From the NCBI RefSeq assembly GCF_028476545.1, contig NW_026731920.1, positions 62,001 to 126,000 of the forward strand: a DNA stretch of 64,000 bases, given 5' to 3'. Positions 1 through 44,409 of this stretch are shown piece after piece. A program made the position numbers and the translations under genes. Positions within the stretch are counted from its first letter, which is position 1. Each line of letters starts with the position of its first letter. The notes under the pieces were generated by a model. The model worked only from the letters and a program-made list of their open reading frames with translations. It had not been told where the DNA came from and did no database searches. The stretch is from Physella acuta. Its lineage: Eukaryota; Mollusca; Gastropoda; Physidae.

Positions 1-215
1 ATTAAAAAATATTTGGTTATCAGAATTACAAGTATTATTAATATTGTACCTGTGCTTTAAATAAAATTTCAGCTTCATTAATTAAGAAAGTGTTTTTTAA
101 AAACAACTTTTGTAAGCCTACAACTTTGAGATGACATTTCTTAGGATTAATTGAGCTCTCTGCTTTCTTGTTTAAAATATTGATAAACTTGTATCTACAT
201 TTACCCTTTTTATAG

Positions 216-33326
<33,111 letters not shown>

Positions 33327-34380
33327 AATAGAAGATTTAATAGAAATAGAATAGTTAATAACTTTACAATTTACCTTGATGTTGTAATTGCTTTAATATA
33401 CTGACTTCAAAAACCAGAATGTTAATCTAACATTTCAACTCTGAATATTAAATTTTTGTGTTTCATAATAATTAATAGAATTAACAAACTTAATGAGATT
33501 ACACTTTTAACTAATTCATGAGTATAAAATTCAAGGTTTTCTTCATTTTAAAATGTTTGTTTGATATACTTCTATTTTGGTTAAGATCATTTTTACAAAA
33601 ATCTGTTATTAAATGCAAAGTACCTGTGCTAAACGTATATCATGTCAGATAATAGACTAAGTCCTGCCTTATTTTATGGAAGTCCACGAGAGTTTGTATT
33701 TGTTGACTAGTTCTTCATGTAGCTGCTGACATAGTGAAAAAGGGGCCACAATACAAAAAGCTTTTTTTTATATATTTAGTACTCTTCAAACACCTTTAAA
33801 TATTGTGATACCATGAGGTGTCTAAATGGCCCACTATGCGTTTTGCATATTCTTGTTTATGTATGTTTATTTTAAATTCTTTTTATTGAATACAAGTAAA
33901 CTTAAGTTTTAAATTTTTTAATGAATCTCAACTGTTAAAATATTTTTGTAGACTAATGAAAATTGAACTTTGGATTACTCAAACAAATAAACAATAGAAA
34001 AATGTAGACAGCGTTAAATATCTAGTTCAAAAAAAGATTAAAAAGATAACAAGGTTTATTTTCTTCAGTATCCATGGTTAAAATAGTATGTAATCATTGT
34101 AAGTAAATAAAAACAATTTGAATTTCATAAAATCAGTTTGTTGTTAAATTGAAAACATAATTATACATTAAAAATAAATAATTTTTACTAAGTTTAGCAA
34201 ACTAATAATCAGTAAATTAGCAATGAAGAATACATTTTTAATACTGTATAAGTATAAAATATATAGAAAGTTGTATGTAATAACTATTTATTTGGTTTTG
34301 TTAAAAATTTATTATTACACTCAGTATTATATTTTTTTGAATAAAAAAAATATTTTACTATACAAAGTGTTATAAATTCT
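33327..34380. other. 3' flank of the MUC4-like gene
   Basis: AT-rich sequence with no repeat family recognised apart from the possible terminal exon at 34069. It probably holds the 3' UTR; AATAAA hexamers occur at 33986 and 34106. Confidence 0.5.
34069..34111 (+). other. Possible alternative last exon and poly(A) signal of the MUC4-like gene
   Basis: TTTATTTTCTTCAG is a strong acceptor, followed in phase 0 by codons Y-P-W-L-K and a stop (34084-34086), and an AATAAA at 34106-34111. The exon at 33246 has a consensus donor (AAT|GTAAGT) at 33296/33297 in phase 0, so the two could join. The alternative is read-through to the TAA at 33324, with AATAAA at 33986. Confidence 0.4.
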
Positions 34381-34384
34381 TCTT

Positions 34385-34645
34385 TTCTTCTTTGTTTTTA
34401 ATTGTATTATTTCAATGGTCAATTTTCTCCAACACAATTATTCGCTATGTAGCCCTTTGACTCTGACTTTAGCCTGCTTTTCTTTATGGGTTTGCTTCAA
34501 TAGCCTTTGTCCTCTCCAGAACAATATACAAGGGAGAAAATGTTTAATTTTGGAGTTTGTTTCTCCTAAATGGGTTACTGTCCCTAGCTAATGAACGTCA
34601 TCTTCCTATGAGTCCTACTTTTCAAATTGGCAATCCTAAGCCCAA
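34385..34645 (-). mobile_element. tRNA-derived SINE (family 2), reverse orientation
   Basis: Reverse complement shares GTTGGAGAAAATTG, a TTAAAAACAAAGAAGAAAAG tail and the AGCAGGCT/CAAACCCAT blocks with the copy at 26,010; moderately diverged. Confidence 0.65.
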
Positions 34646-34799
34646 CCATGCCATCCCCATTATAAAATAGTTTAATATTAGAAATGTGGGTTCTTAATTA
34701 GCCTGAAGTGAAAGTAAACTAATTGAAAATGAAGAAACAGCATTTACACTGTATGTTAAAGGCCAAGCTTTGCGCCAGTGATTTAAAAAAAGTTCTCTT

Positions 34800-35015
34800 T
34801 TTTAACCTGATGGTCCACAGGACAAGTGAAGTAGAGTTCACCTGTTTCTGTGACCTCGGCATATGAAGGGATAGTGTGGTCAGCCGCCTTTACGTTACCT
34901 ATCAGAGATGGGTGGACTCAAGTACTTGCTACTTCTACTGGCTTCAACCTGGATTTGAACTCGAGACTTTCCGGTTTGCAGTCTCGCTCTCTACTGCTAG
35001 ACCATGCTGTATACT
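34800..35015 (-). mobile_element. tRNA-derived SINE (family 1)
   Basis: CCTGATGGTCCACAGGACAA through CTCTACTGCTAGACCATGC, with a B box (reverse complement GAGTTCAAATCC). Part of the middle is missing compared with 16,633. Confidence 0.8.
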
Positions 35016-35019
35016 GTAT

Positions 35020-35630
35020 AGTGATATCAGTAGCCCAGAAAAATATTGCTTTAAATATAATCTTTGTAAAATAGTGATGTAGTAAATGCAGGGAAGCCTG
35101 ACTGTGATAGGTCTATCACAATACCAGTATGAACAATGAGAGGCTTCTAAGCAGACTATGTGTAGTAAGGTCTCTAATAAACAAGAAAGTCTAAAGATTA
35201 TAAGAGCTGTTTTATGATTATAAAATGATTATATTACTATCATATTCTATTATTATATTTTAACTTACAGTAAAACATTTTCTTTTAAACTGTTTAAATA
35301 AAAAATACTAGTTGAAAAACCAATTTTCAGATGCATATGATATCTTCAAAAGAAAATGTATAGTCTTTGGAAGGTTTGATTAGAACAATAATATTAATAC
35401 AATCTCTAAGCAGAGATTAACTGGGCTAAACAAAGAAAACAACATTTCAACAAATGGATCATCATAGACATTAAAAGATACACATTTTAAGAATTAATTG
35501 TTTAGAAAGTACATATGTGGTCTAACCACTGATAACACTTGCAGTGCACAATTAATTTTTGTGCATTTGTTTCTGTTATTAATCAAAGATAAAGCTAGAA
35601 TAATTTAACAGAAAATGTTAAAGTGATTTG
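35020..35630. other. Intergenic stretch, nothing recognised
   Basis: AT-rich; no exon or repeat family recognised. Confidence 0.45.
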
Positions 35631-35635
35631 AAATA

Positions 35636-36180
35636 AAACGGGAGTGACCTCCCCTAAACTTTCTGGAATATTCTTATATAACACTACGGGGGATGGCAAC
35701 TCGGGATATAGACAGTACTTTAAAACCATTTTTAATTACTTAAACTTTTTACTTTCTTGTATACAGAGTAACCTAGAGAGAAAATATTGTAAACTAATAT
35801 TGAAAATTATCCTTAAAATTTCATTTATCTATCTGAAACAGAACTTAAGTTATAGGCTTTTGAAAAATTGAAAGTAGAATAAGTTCCACTACCGGTTATC
35901 GGAAATCACTGAAAATTTGATACAGAATTATACATTTAATATAATACATATATATGAAATTTCATCAACCTAGGTGTAACGGTACTCAAGTTATCGGGTT
36001 TACAGACACACATACAAACACACTCACACACAGACAAAATTGAAAAACTATGTTTTTCCGACTCAAAGAGGTGTAAAATGTCGAGATCTGAAAATCTTGA
36101 CTTGTTGCTATTTTGCATGATTTAAATACTTCCCCTATAGGTTTACTTCGTATACGAGAAAGAACAAAGTTACATAAGTA
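35636..36180. repeat. Dispersed repeat, also at 63,247
   Basis: GTGACCTCCCCTAAACTTTC, TTTTTACTTTCTTGTATAC and a final ACTTCGTATACGAGAAAG share wording and spacing with 63,247-63,459. Family unknown. Confidence 0.5.
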
Positions 36181-36286
36181 ATATTTTAAAAGATGCAATG
36201 TTAGACCATTGTTTGAAAGTGCTAATCAAACCAATGCACTGTTAATTTTTAAAGGAAAGTTATTAGTTTAGCTGCATATATATTAC

Positions 36287-36289
<3 letters not shown>

Positions 36290-36380
<91 letters not shown>
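36290..36380. repeat. (TA)n microsatellite, left of a MITE
   Basis: TA run that meets the CAGTGGCG end of the element at 36,381; TA resumes at 36,663. Confidence 0.95.
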
Positions 36381-36383
<3 letters not shown>

Positions 36384-36659
36384 TGGCGAAGCGAGGTCGG
36401 GTGTCACCCGGTGCGGCACTTAATGGTGTCACCCGCTAGAGGCGTAGCGACCCTTCCCGCGGACAAACTTTCAAGTTTTTTATTTGCACCCCCCCCCCCC
36501 TCAAGTTTTCGATTTGCACCCCCCCCCCCCCCCCTCAAACTTGCGATTTGCACCCCTCCCCCTCAAGTATTTCACTATATATTTTGCTATTTTTTTGCCT
36601 TGGTGTCACCCCCCTAAATGGTGTCAACCGGTGCGGGCCGCACCCCTCTTTCTACGCCC

Positions 36660-36662
<3 letters not shown>
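36381..36662. mobile_element. Composite CAGTGGCGTAGC-family MITE in a TA tract
   Basis: Left end CAGTGGCGAAGCGAGGTCGG; right end CTTTCTACGCCCCTG. A second left-end-like sequence (AGAGGCGTAGCGACCC) lies inside at about 36,436, as in the copy at 53,478. Confidence 0.75.

Positions 36663-36735
<73 letters not shown>
36663..36735. repeat. (TA)n microsatellite, right of a MITE
   Basis: Continuation of the TA tract interrupted by the MITE at 36,381. Confidence 0.95.
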
Positions 36736-36737
<2 letters not shown>

Positions 36738-36904
36738 TTATTTATATAGGCCTATAAATATATATATATATAGAGAGAGAGACTTAAATTATATATATAG
36801 GCCTGTCATACATATATGTTTAATTATATATGTAGCCAATATATGGCTACCAGTAAATCATCAAAGTCGTCTTTGACTAATCCCTCCCCCCTCCACCCCA
36901 CCTC

Positions 36905-37080
36905 CCTTCATCTGTTCTAATGATCTCGACATACTAGGGGATAATATGGTCAGCCCTATGCCCAGCCACCTTGGTTTTTCTTACAATAGTGGGCCCAGGG
37001 ACGCCCGACAGGCTTGAGTCCGGCATCTAAACTCGAGACTTTCGGATTAGCAGTCGTCAGCATTCGACCACGCTTTTCCC
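36905..37080 (-). mobile_element. tRNA-derived SINE (family 1), diverged
   Basis: GATAATATGGTCAGCCCTAT, CCCAGCCACCTT and ACTCGAGACTTTCGGATTAG match the SINE body and head. The left end is truncated. Confidence 0.7.
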
Positions 37081-37613
37081 ATAAGTTAATAATATTGCAA
37101 AGAAAAAAATGACATTTGTTGTATAATTATTTTAATCAAAACATTTCGGTAATTTTAAACACGTTATTTTAGGCGTGTATTAAAAACAGTAGGCCTACAA
37201 CTAGAAACACGGCTGTTACTATTTAAAGATATAGCCTACCGCTGCTTACATTTTAATAGGTTAAGTGTAGTGTAAACTATCGCAATATATAATATAGGCC
37301 TAATCTCCAGCAATGCCGTGCCGTGCTTCTCGATACGGGTCACTAATTTTACCCAAGTTTACATTGCCATTGCTCTCATTTAATAAAGTTGAAGCCAATT
37401 CTTGAAAAACGCAACGTTGATAACGATATGTGACCGCTAGAAACATTACAAAAGAATCGCATGTCCGTGTTTTTTATTGTGGTTTTTAAAATCTTTAATT
37501 AAACGTTATATACCTGTTTAACGAACAAACTGTTTTTTGTTTTTTTTTGTTTATAAAATGTAGCCTGGAGGACAATACGATGTTATTCTCTTTCATTAGT
37601 TGTTTTGTTATGA

Positions 37614-37690
37614 CAGTGGCGTCGCTATGTCGGGTGTCACCAAGTGCGGCACTTCGTGGTGTGACCCCCCCCCCCCCAAAAAAAAAACCC
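37614..37690. mobile_element. Left-end fragment of a CAGTGGCGTAGC-family MITE
   Basis: CAGTGGCGTCGCTATGTCGG, then GTGCGGCACTTCGTGGTGT and a C-run; cut off at the TA tract beginning near 37,697. Confidence 0.65.
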
Positions 37691-37696
37691 AACTAA

Positions 37697-37831
<135 letters not shown>

Positions 37832-38248
37832 AGGGTCGTCCATAAATGACGTCACAATTGTAGGGGGGGTCCGTAATTTTTTGACGGTGTATGATGAGGG
37901 GGACGGGGGAGGGAATTCAGATGGTGTGACGTCACTTTTTTTGCATTTTAAAAAAGCAATGTTAGAAAACGAGTTTTAGCCGTTATTTCGCGTTTTAGAA
38001 AACTGTTTTAATAAATTGTAATATGAATTGATCAAAATACTCTATGTTGACAGAGATCTGACAAGATTTTGGAAAATATAGACGTTTTAAGAAATATTCA
38101 ACAGCAATTTTGAGGGGGGGGGGGGTTGCAGGCTGAGGTGTGATGTTATTATAGGAGGGGGTCTGGCTTTTTGTGACAACGTGTGACGGAGGGGAGGGGG
38201 GGAGGTAAAAATCGTAAAAAAAGCGTGACGTCTTTTATGGATGACCCC
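37832..38248. mobile_element. Fold-back MITE with TGACGTCA ends, copy 1
   Basis: GGGTCGTCCATAAATGACGT at the left is inverted at the right (TTTATGGATGACCCC). It shares GTTATTTCGCGTTTTAGAAA with the copies at 41,994 and 42,718. TA-repeats flank both sides. Confidence 0.88.

Positions 38249-38251
<3 letters not shown>

Positions 38252-38333
<82 letters not shown>
38252..38333. repeat. (TA)n microsatellite
   Basis: TA run directly right of the fold-back MITE. Confidence 0.95.
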
Positions 38334-38339
<6 letters not shown>

Positions 38340-38464
38340 CATAGGCCTATAATTTAAATATATGCCACATACGCGTACATATATGTGTAACAGCTTTAAT
38401 CGCTGCAGACGTAATAGTAATGATGTGTATCTTTAATCTGTTAATAATACAGTTGGATGTAGGA

Positions 38465-39496
38465 ATATTTTCTTTATCTTCTTCTTCTTCTTCGTTCTTA
38501 ATTTTTGAATATGGTGGAGGAATTAGACAACAAGTCCAACTTCATGGACAAACCAGACTGTGGTTTCCAGTTTGTCAGGTGTCCCATATAATTTTTCCCT
38601 GAGTGGGGTGGGCTGGGGCCAGTGTCTGCCTCTTGCCTGGCTATACAGAGTACAATCCTGGAGTACGTGCTCCGTGTTTTCCGGGGCCTTGCCACAAGGG
38701 CACATTTCGCTACACCCAACCTTCAGTTTTTTGTGCATGTGTTGATTTAGTCTGTTGTGGCCTGTTCTAAGTCGAAAGATTATGTATTGTTGTTTTCGTG
38801 TTAAATTGTAATAGCCGTCGTCTTTAATGTAGTGAGGGTGTGTGACAGACCACATTTGCGTTTGTTTGTGTTTAATTATTCTTTTTATTTCTTTTGGGTG
38901 TAGCGAAATTTCCGGTTGTGGTTTCTTTCCCCCAATTTTTGCCAGCTGGTCTGCGATCTCGTTACCCTGGATCTGGCAGTGGCCCGGGATCCACTGCAGC
39001 ACAATTCTGCTGCAGGTATTTTTTAGCCTCTCTAGTGCTGTCATGAGTGTTTGAATATAGGACTCCGGATTTTGTAGGGATTGCAGGACTGATTTGGCAT
39101 CTGTAAGAAATACAATCTGACTATTCGGTGATTCAGGGTGTTCTGACAGGAGGTTTGCTGCGTGTTCTAAAGCTTCTTTTTCTGCCCTAAAATTGTCGGA
39201 TAGGCTGCCTGTGGCTATTGCCTTTTCCAGGCTTTTTCCGCTTGGCCATTCAATAAGGATGCCAGCCCCGCCATTTTTTGTGGCATCTTCAGCTGAGCCA
39301 TCTGTGAAAACTCTAATCCAGGTATTGCTGGGGTACTGATCCTTAATGTGTTTATTTGTTATTTTCTTAAGTTCTTCTAGATCATAGTCAGATTTTTTTC
39401 CTAAGGTGTCTATTGAGTCAATAATGGTTAAGTGACAGTGGGAGATCCAAGGCGGGGAGAGGTTTTGAGTTTTTATATTTTCTTTAAAGTTAGCGC
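38465..39496 (-). mobile_element. 5'-truncated LINE 3' end with RNase H domain
   Basis: On the minus strand an open frame runs from about 39,490 to 38,523. It contains V-F-T-D-G-S-A-E-D (first RNase H aspartate), I-V-F-L-T-D-A-K-S, then V-L-Q-W-I-P-G-H-C ... G-N-E-I-A-D-Q-L-A-K, the conserved end of LINE-encoded RNase H. A C-P-C-G ... H-V-L-Q-D-C cysteine/histidine knuckle follows. This is the C-terminus of a jockey/I-type LINE ORF2. After the stop comes a short 3' UTR ending in a GAAGAAGAAG tail (38,465-38,495). The endonuclease and reverse transcriptase are missing, as expected for a 5'-truncated copy; the remaining frame is intact, so it is fairly young. Confidence 0.88.
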
Positions 39497-39689
39497 GTTT
39501 ACGTCATGGTATCACCCCCCCCCCCCCCCTTGTAATAATTGATGATTTGTACTTAAAAGACTATTTAACTTTCATTAATGAAACTGGCGAAAAACATTTT
39601 TCTTCTGTACATTTTGCAATTTTTTGCCTTGGTGTCATCCCTCAAAATGGTGTCACCCGGTGCGGTCCGCAACCCCCGCCACGCCTCTG
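39497..39689 (+). mobile_element. Right half of a CAGTGGCGTAGC-family MITE
   Basis: C-run, TTTGTACTTAAAAGAC block, TTTTTTGCCTTGGTGTCAT and right end CCACGCCTCTG. It abuts the truncated 5' edge of the LINE fragment. Confidence 0.65.
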
Positions 39690-39944
39690 GATTTTGAGCA
39701 GCGATACTAATATTTTAATGATATACAGTAGCTTTATAAGACAGTGGAAGGTTGCTAAACACACACTGGGAGACACTATCCATGGGTAGACAACGAAATC
39801 CTGCTAATTTTAATAATTCGAAATTTTCTTGTTATAGTAATTGCTTATCATAGTTCCATAAATCATTAGGTATAGGGTGACACGATCTGGGATGGGAGAG
39901 ACATCAATTGTTATATATTTTAATTATTTTTTTTTTAAAGTAAA

Positions 39945-40125
39945 TAGTCCTCTTTTGAACTAGCGATCCATTGGGCAGATGTAGTAGAGTTTATATGTTT
40001 GTTGACCTCGGCATATAAAGGGAAGGTGTGGTCATCACTTTGAACAGCCGCATTGACTTTCCCTAACATGAGTTAGGTACCCATTAGAGCTGGATGGATT
40101 CAGGGATGTTTTCTAGTTTTAATAC
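39945..40125 (-). mobile_element. tRNA-derived SINE (family 1), head missing
   Basis: GACCTCGGCATATAAAGGGA, TTTCCCTAACATGAGTTAGG and TACCCATTAGAGCTGG match the body; the tRNA-like part is lost at about 40,125. Confidence 0.72.
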
Positions 40126-40134
40126 ATCAAATAT

Positions 40135-40218
40135 ATAGTCGTTGGCGGAGAGGGGGAGGGGGGGGGTTGACCACCCGGTCCCCCGTATCGTGTGTTACCC
40201 GACCTAGTGAGGCCGCTG
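40135..40218 (-). mobile_element. End fragment of a CAGTGGCGTAGC-family MITE, reverse orientation
   Basis: The reverse complement reads CAGCGGCCTCACTAGGTCGG followed by GTAACAC and a C-run, matching the family's left end. Confidence 0.5.
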
Positions 40219-40526
40219 ATTATACTATACATACCGATTTTAAATTATTCCAATATGCACATCTTCAGATTGTACACATACAACTATATGTGTTCACCAC
40301 ATTAGGTCCACCTAAATAAGCTCAGTTCAAAAATCATCTTATTGGGCGTGTTTACATAAAATTCATTTCGATAAAAGTATGAGTCAAAAGTGTAGGTGTT
40401 GTGGATACATCGGATCACATTTATTTTCCATATCCGACGCATGGACACAAAAAAATTATAAAACAGAACCACAAACAAGAAATAATACATTTTAATAACA
40501 AAGATCAAGATTTGATAGAAACATCT

Positions 40527-40908
40527 ATATAATTTATATAATTTTCTTCTTGGAGACGTTAGAAAACAAACTGTAAGCACGCCTTGCAGTCCCCTCTCTT
40601 CCTCTCTAGGAAGTCTGTTGAGCTGTGGTTCACACTAAATGTTTGCAATCGTATAGCCGGGTTTAGTGACGGCTATTAGGGGCAGATAATTCAGTTTGAA
40701 ACGATTTTAAACTTAGGGGAGGTAGCTAAGAGGAGGCTGCTTTCACGGGGGGGGGGGGGGGGTTAGTGGTAGGGGGAAAGGAGGGGGGGGGGGGCTATCG
40801 TCCTTAAGGACTTACTGATAGTGTTTTAAAGCAAATATTTTCAGTGACAACAGTGGTACTGTCGAATTGACAAATTATGAATTACTAAAAAGTAGAAAAT
40901 AAAACAAC
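40527..40908. mobile_element. Repeat with Helitron-like left end, copy 2
   Basis: GGAGACGTTAGAAAACAAAC through AGTAGAAAATAAAACAAC matches 24,446-24,826 closely, including the internal G-run. Confidence 0.6.
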
Positions 40909-41993
40909 TCTATTCTATAAACTTTACTGGATCTACTGTGAACCATAAAGGACAAAATTCAAAATTATTAATTTGTATTCTCAAAAAGAAATTTAAAAAA
41001 AAAATAAGTATTCAGTAGCACATTGGAAACTACTTTCATCAACACAACAATTACAGTACCGGTAATGTAATAAAAGAGAAACAATGAAATGAGTCTCACT
41101 ATCAAGTTTATATACTCGTACGGCTAGAAAATGTGACCAACATTTTACTTAACGAGACACGAAATACTTGTGGGGCAACACATTTTAAACTATAGTAAAG
41201 GTGTTTTTACAACGGCATTGTGGCTCGTCCACTAATGATGCTATAATTTGACACAAAGAGAAAGTTTTAAGAGAATCATTCGGTCATCACACATGGATGT
41301 CCTACTATGGGAAATAAATCAGTTAACTTTAATTTTTTTTAAATTCAAATTTTAAATAGGCTATATACTTAGACAGAATTATTCGGCTTGATATAAAAAA
41401 AAGTTCTTTTTTTCTTTTACTAAAGTGGCTATGATGAGGGCTAAAACATTGGCAAGCCTAGCGTTTTTTATAAGTTACGTTCAACATGAAAGATTTATAA
41501 CATAGCACAGCTAAAATCTTATTAAATAGCTTACCATGTCATGCGTGACAATAGGGACACAATCCTCGTGCTAATATATAAAAATTCGGGTTTGCTACTT
41601 GATACATTGTTTGTCATGCTTGGATGAAGATTCTTTTAGAACAAGGTTATGCTGAAAAGGTTACGTGATATATTCGTGTAGACCTACTTAGCAATCGTTA
41701 AACTTCCTGGTCTAGACTTGTTACACTGGCTGGAACTGGCATTCAGGAATTCCATCTTGTGCACAAACGAACAGGTTCTTAACTAGCTGAGGATGGTAGT
41801 AATTTTCAATCACCAGTACTTTGGATAAATCCAAGTGTATTATTCTTAATGAAATGGATAACCGTTTTTTACTATGTCATCTGTTTTGGGTTTTCATTTA
41901 TTGGACTTCAGTTGCTGGAGGAAGTATGTAGAGTTTGTTATTCCATTGCTACTATTATATTATTTTGCAGTATCATTACGTTATCTCCCTTTA
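40909..41993. other. Intergenic stretch, nothing recognised
   Basis: No exon, repeat family or promoter that I can support in about 1.1 kb. Confidence 0.45.
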
Positions 41994-42389
41994 GGGGTCG
42001 TCCATAAATGACGTCATACTGACAGGGGGGAGGGGGTTCCGTAATTTTGTGACGGTGTGTGACAGGGGGGGGGTGGTTCAGATGGTGCGACGTCACACTT
42101 TTGCATTATAATAAAGCAATGTTAGAAAACGAATTTTAGACGTTATTTCGCGTTTTAGAAAACTGTTTTAATAAATTGCAATCGAAATTTTGACAGAGTT
42201 CAGACACAATTTTGGAAAAATATCGATGTTTTAAGAAAAATTCAACTGCATTTTTTAGAGGGGTTGTAGGCTGGGGTGTGACGTAATTTTAGGGGGGGGG
42301 GTCTGGCTTTATGTGACGATGTGTGACGGAGAGGAGGGGGGAGAGGTAAAAATGGTCCAAAAAGTGTGACGCCATTTATGGATGACCCC
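41994..42389. mobile_element. Fold-back MITE with TGACGTCA ends, copy 2
   Basis: Left GGGGTCGTCCATAAATGACG and right CATTTATGGATGACCCC are inverted. A short A/T duplication (TTTA/TTAA type) is possible. Body matches copies 1 and 3. Confidence 0.9.
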
Positions 42390-42717
42390 TTAAATGATAC
42401 AAACCTTAAAAATTCAACAATTATGTTTTAAAATGACTAATTTAGACAATGAAAAATAGTCAAAGTAGATTGCAATTCAGATATTTTTGCGTTAACATGG
42501 GAAATGCTGTTATTTTGAAAGTATAAAATTAATAAATCAGATCTTTAAATCGTAACTGTTTACCGAATTCTCTAAAAGAAATTTAGTAGTGGGGATTGTG
42601 TCAACTATAAGAGCTGCTTGGGGAAAATAATCTTGGTAGGTTACATTAGATGTGCATTGATCTGGAGAGAAAAATGGCTACTTTTAAAGAGCAAAAAAAA
42701 TTCATTCACTTAATTTA

Positions 42718-43103
42718 GGGGGTCGTTCATAAATGACGTCACACTCGTAGGGGGGAGGGGGGGGTCCGTAATTTTGTGACGATGTGTGCTGAGGGGGGGG
42801 GGGGGGGTTAGATGGTGCGACGTCACACTTTTGCATTATAAAAAGCAATGTTAGAAATCGAATTTTAGACGTTATTTCGTGTTTAAGAAAACTGTTCTAA
42901 TAAATTGTAATAGGAATTGATTAAAATACTCTATTTTGACAGAGTTCAGGCAAGATTTTAGAAAAATATCGATGTTTAAAAAAAAATTGTGAGGGGGGGT
43001 TGTAGGCTGAGGTGTGACGTCATTTTTTGTGATGATGTGTGATGGAGGAGAGGAGGAATGGTAAAAATCGTCAAAAAAGCGTGACGTCATTTATGGATGA
43101 CCC
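42718..43103. mobile_element. Fold-back MITE with TGACGTCA ends, copy 3
   Basis: Left GTCGTTCATAAATGACGTCA, right GTGACGTCATTTATGGATGA; flanked by TTTA on both sides. Same orientation as copy 2, which is only 328 bp away. Confidence 0.9.
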
Positions 43104-44409
43104 TTTAAAGTAAAAATATATTTGCGCTGACGACATCGGAGATTGCAGACTGACTCACACCGACGTGGGAAGGGGGAGGCACTTAGATGAAAATATAAAT
43201 CTAATTGATCCAAGTTATTTGGCACCCCGGTCACCCCCCTGAGCACAATGACCCTTTCGTTAATTTTAATGAGTGCTATACACTATCGAATTTTCGAATA
43301 CATCCATTAAAAGGCGATATAGGCCATAGAAATATTTACACACATATTTTCCTAGGGGCAAGACGTGACACAACGAGTTACCACCCGCAAAGCACACGAC
43401 CTTGAAACACCTTGTCGTATTACCAAGCTAAAACAATGTCACGCTCCAGAAGCATGATCAAAAAGATCAATAGAGCGTTGGCTGATGTTAGAAATAATTA
43501 AATAAAAATAGCAATAAGCTGCTATAAATAGATGTGAGCTAATGGGTTAATAACGATAGTTCCTTAGGGCGTTTAGATTGTTGATGTAAAGGGGTAGTCC
43601 AGAAATAGCTTACCACTAGTTTGTTCACTCATCATCACACACAAAAATATCGAGCCTAATATTCGCACCCTCCCCCCCCCCCCTTTGCCTGCCCCGTACA
43701 GGCTAAACTTAGTTAAAACCGTCGAGACAATTATGTAATTGTTTCCCTTGATAATTGATTTTGCAACTGTTTGAATCTGCCAGGTTGTCCACCGTCCATT
43801 ATTTTATACTCATTTTTTTTTTCAAATCTATTTTATTATAATTTACAAGGTAATTTTTTTCAAAATGTACAATAGGTGCTATATATTATTACAGTGGTTC
43901 CGCTTTGAACAACGTAAATATTTCATTACCTTGAGGATAAAAATATAATTAGGCCTATTCGTTGTTTATTCCAAACAATCTCAATGTGGTAATGTGTATT
44001 TGGATTGAAACAGTAACACACGTCTCTCATTATTTCTTATTGACATTTTCCTCCGGGAGTAAGTGAGTGGGGGGCACTAGTATAATTTGTGTGCGTGGAA
44101 AGAGTGGGAGGGGGGGGCTGACTCTGGTTAAATTACATATATATATATTGAATGTAAAACGAGATGCCTGAAAGAAACTGTGATGCTGCTGTGTGATACG
44201 ATATTGTTTAAAATATATATTTTTTTAAAATATGTAATAACGGTGAAGGATTAAATTAGCATACGTACGCCTTGAGTTATTTTGCTTGTGTTTAATGGAC
44301 TGTAGCTTTGTGCAGCGATAAGATGTTCTGTTTTTAGAGAAATACATTAAAAAAACGGTTTAATTCAGTTTGCCTTTAAATAGCAATGTATTTTTTTTTC
44401 TTTTTGCAG
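43104..44409. other. Upstream of first visible Ig exon, no exon recognised
   Basis: Contains C-runs near 43,675 and a G-rich segment near 44,065-44,115 related to other G-run repeats. A signal-peptide exon for the Ig gene could hide here or further left, but I cannot support one. Confidence 0.4.

Noticed and set aside
35644-35871. 75-residue open frame as a small gene
   Set aside because: It lies in a dispersed repeat and has low-complexity composition with no splice or coding support.
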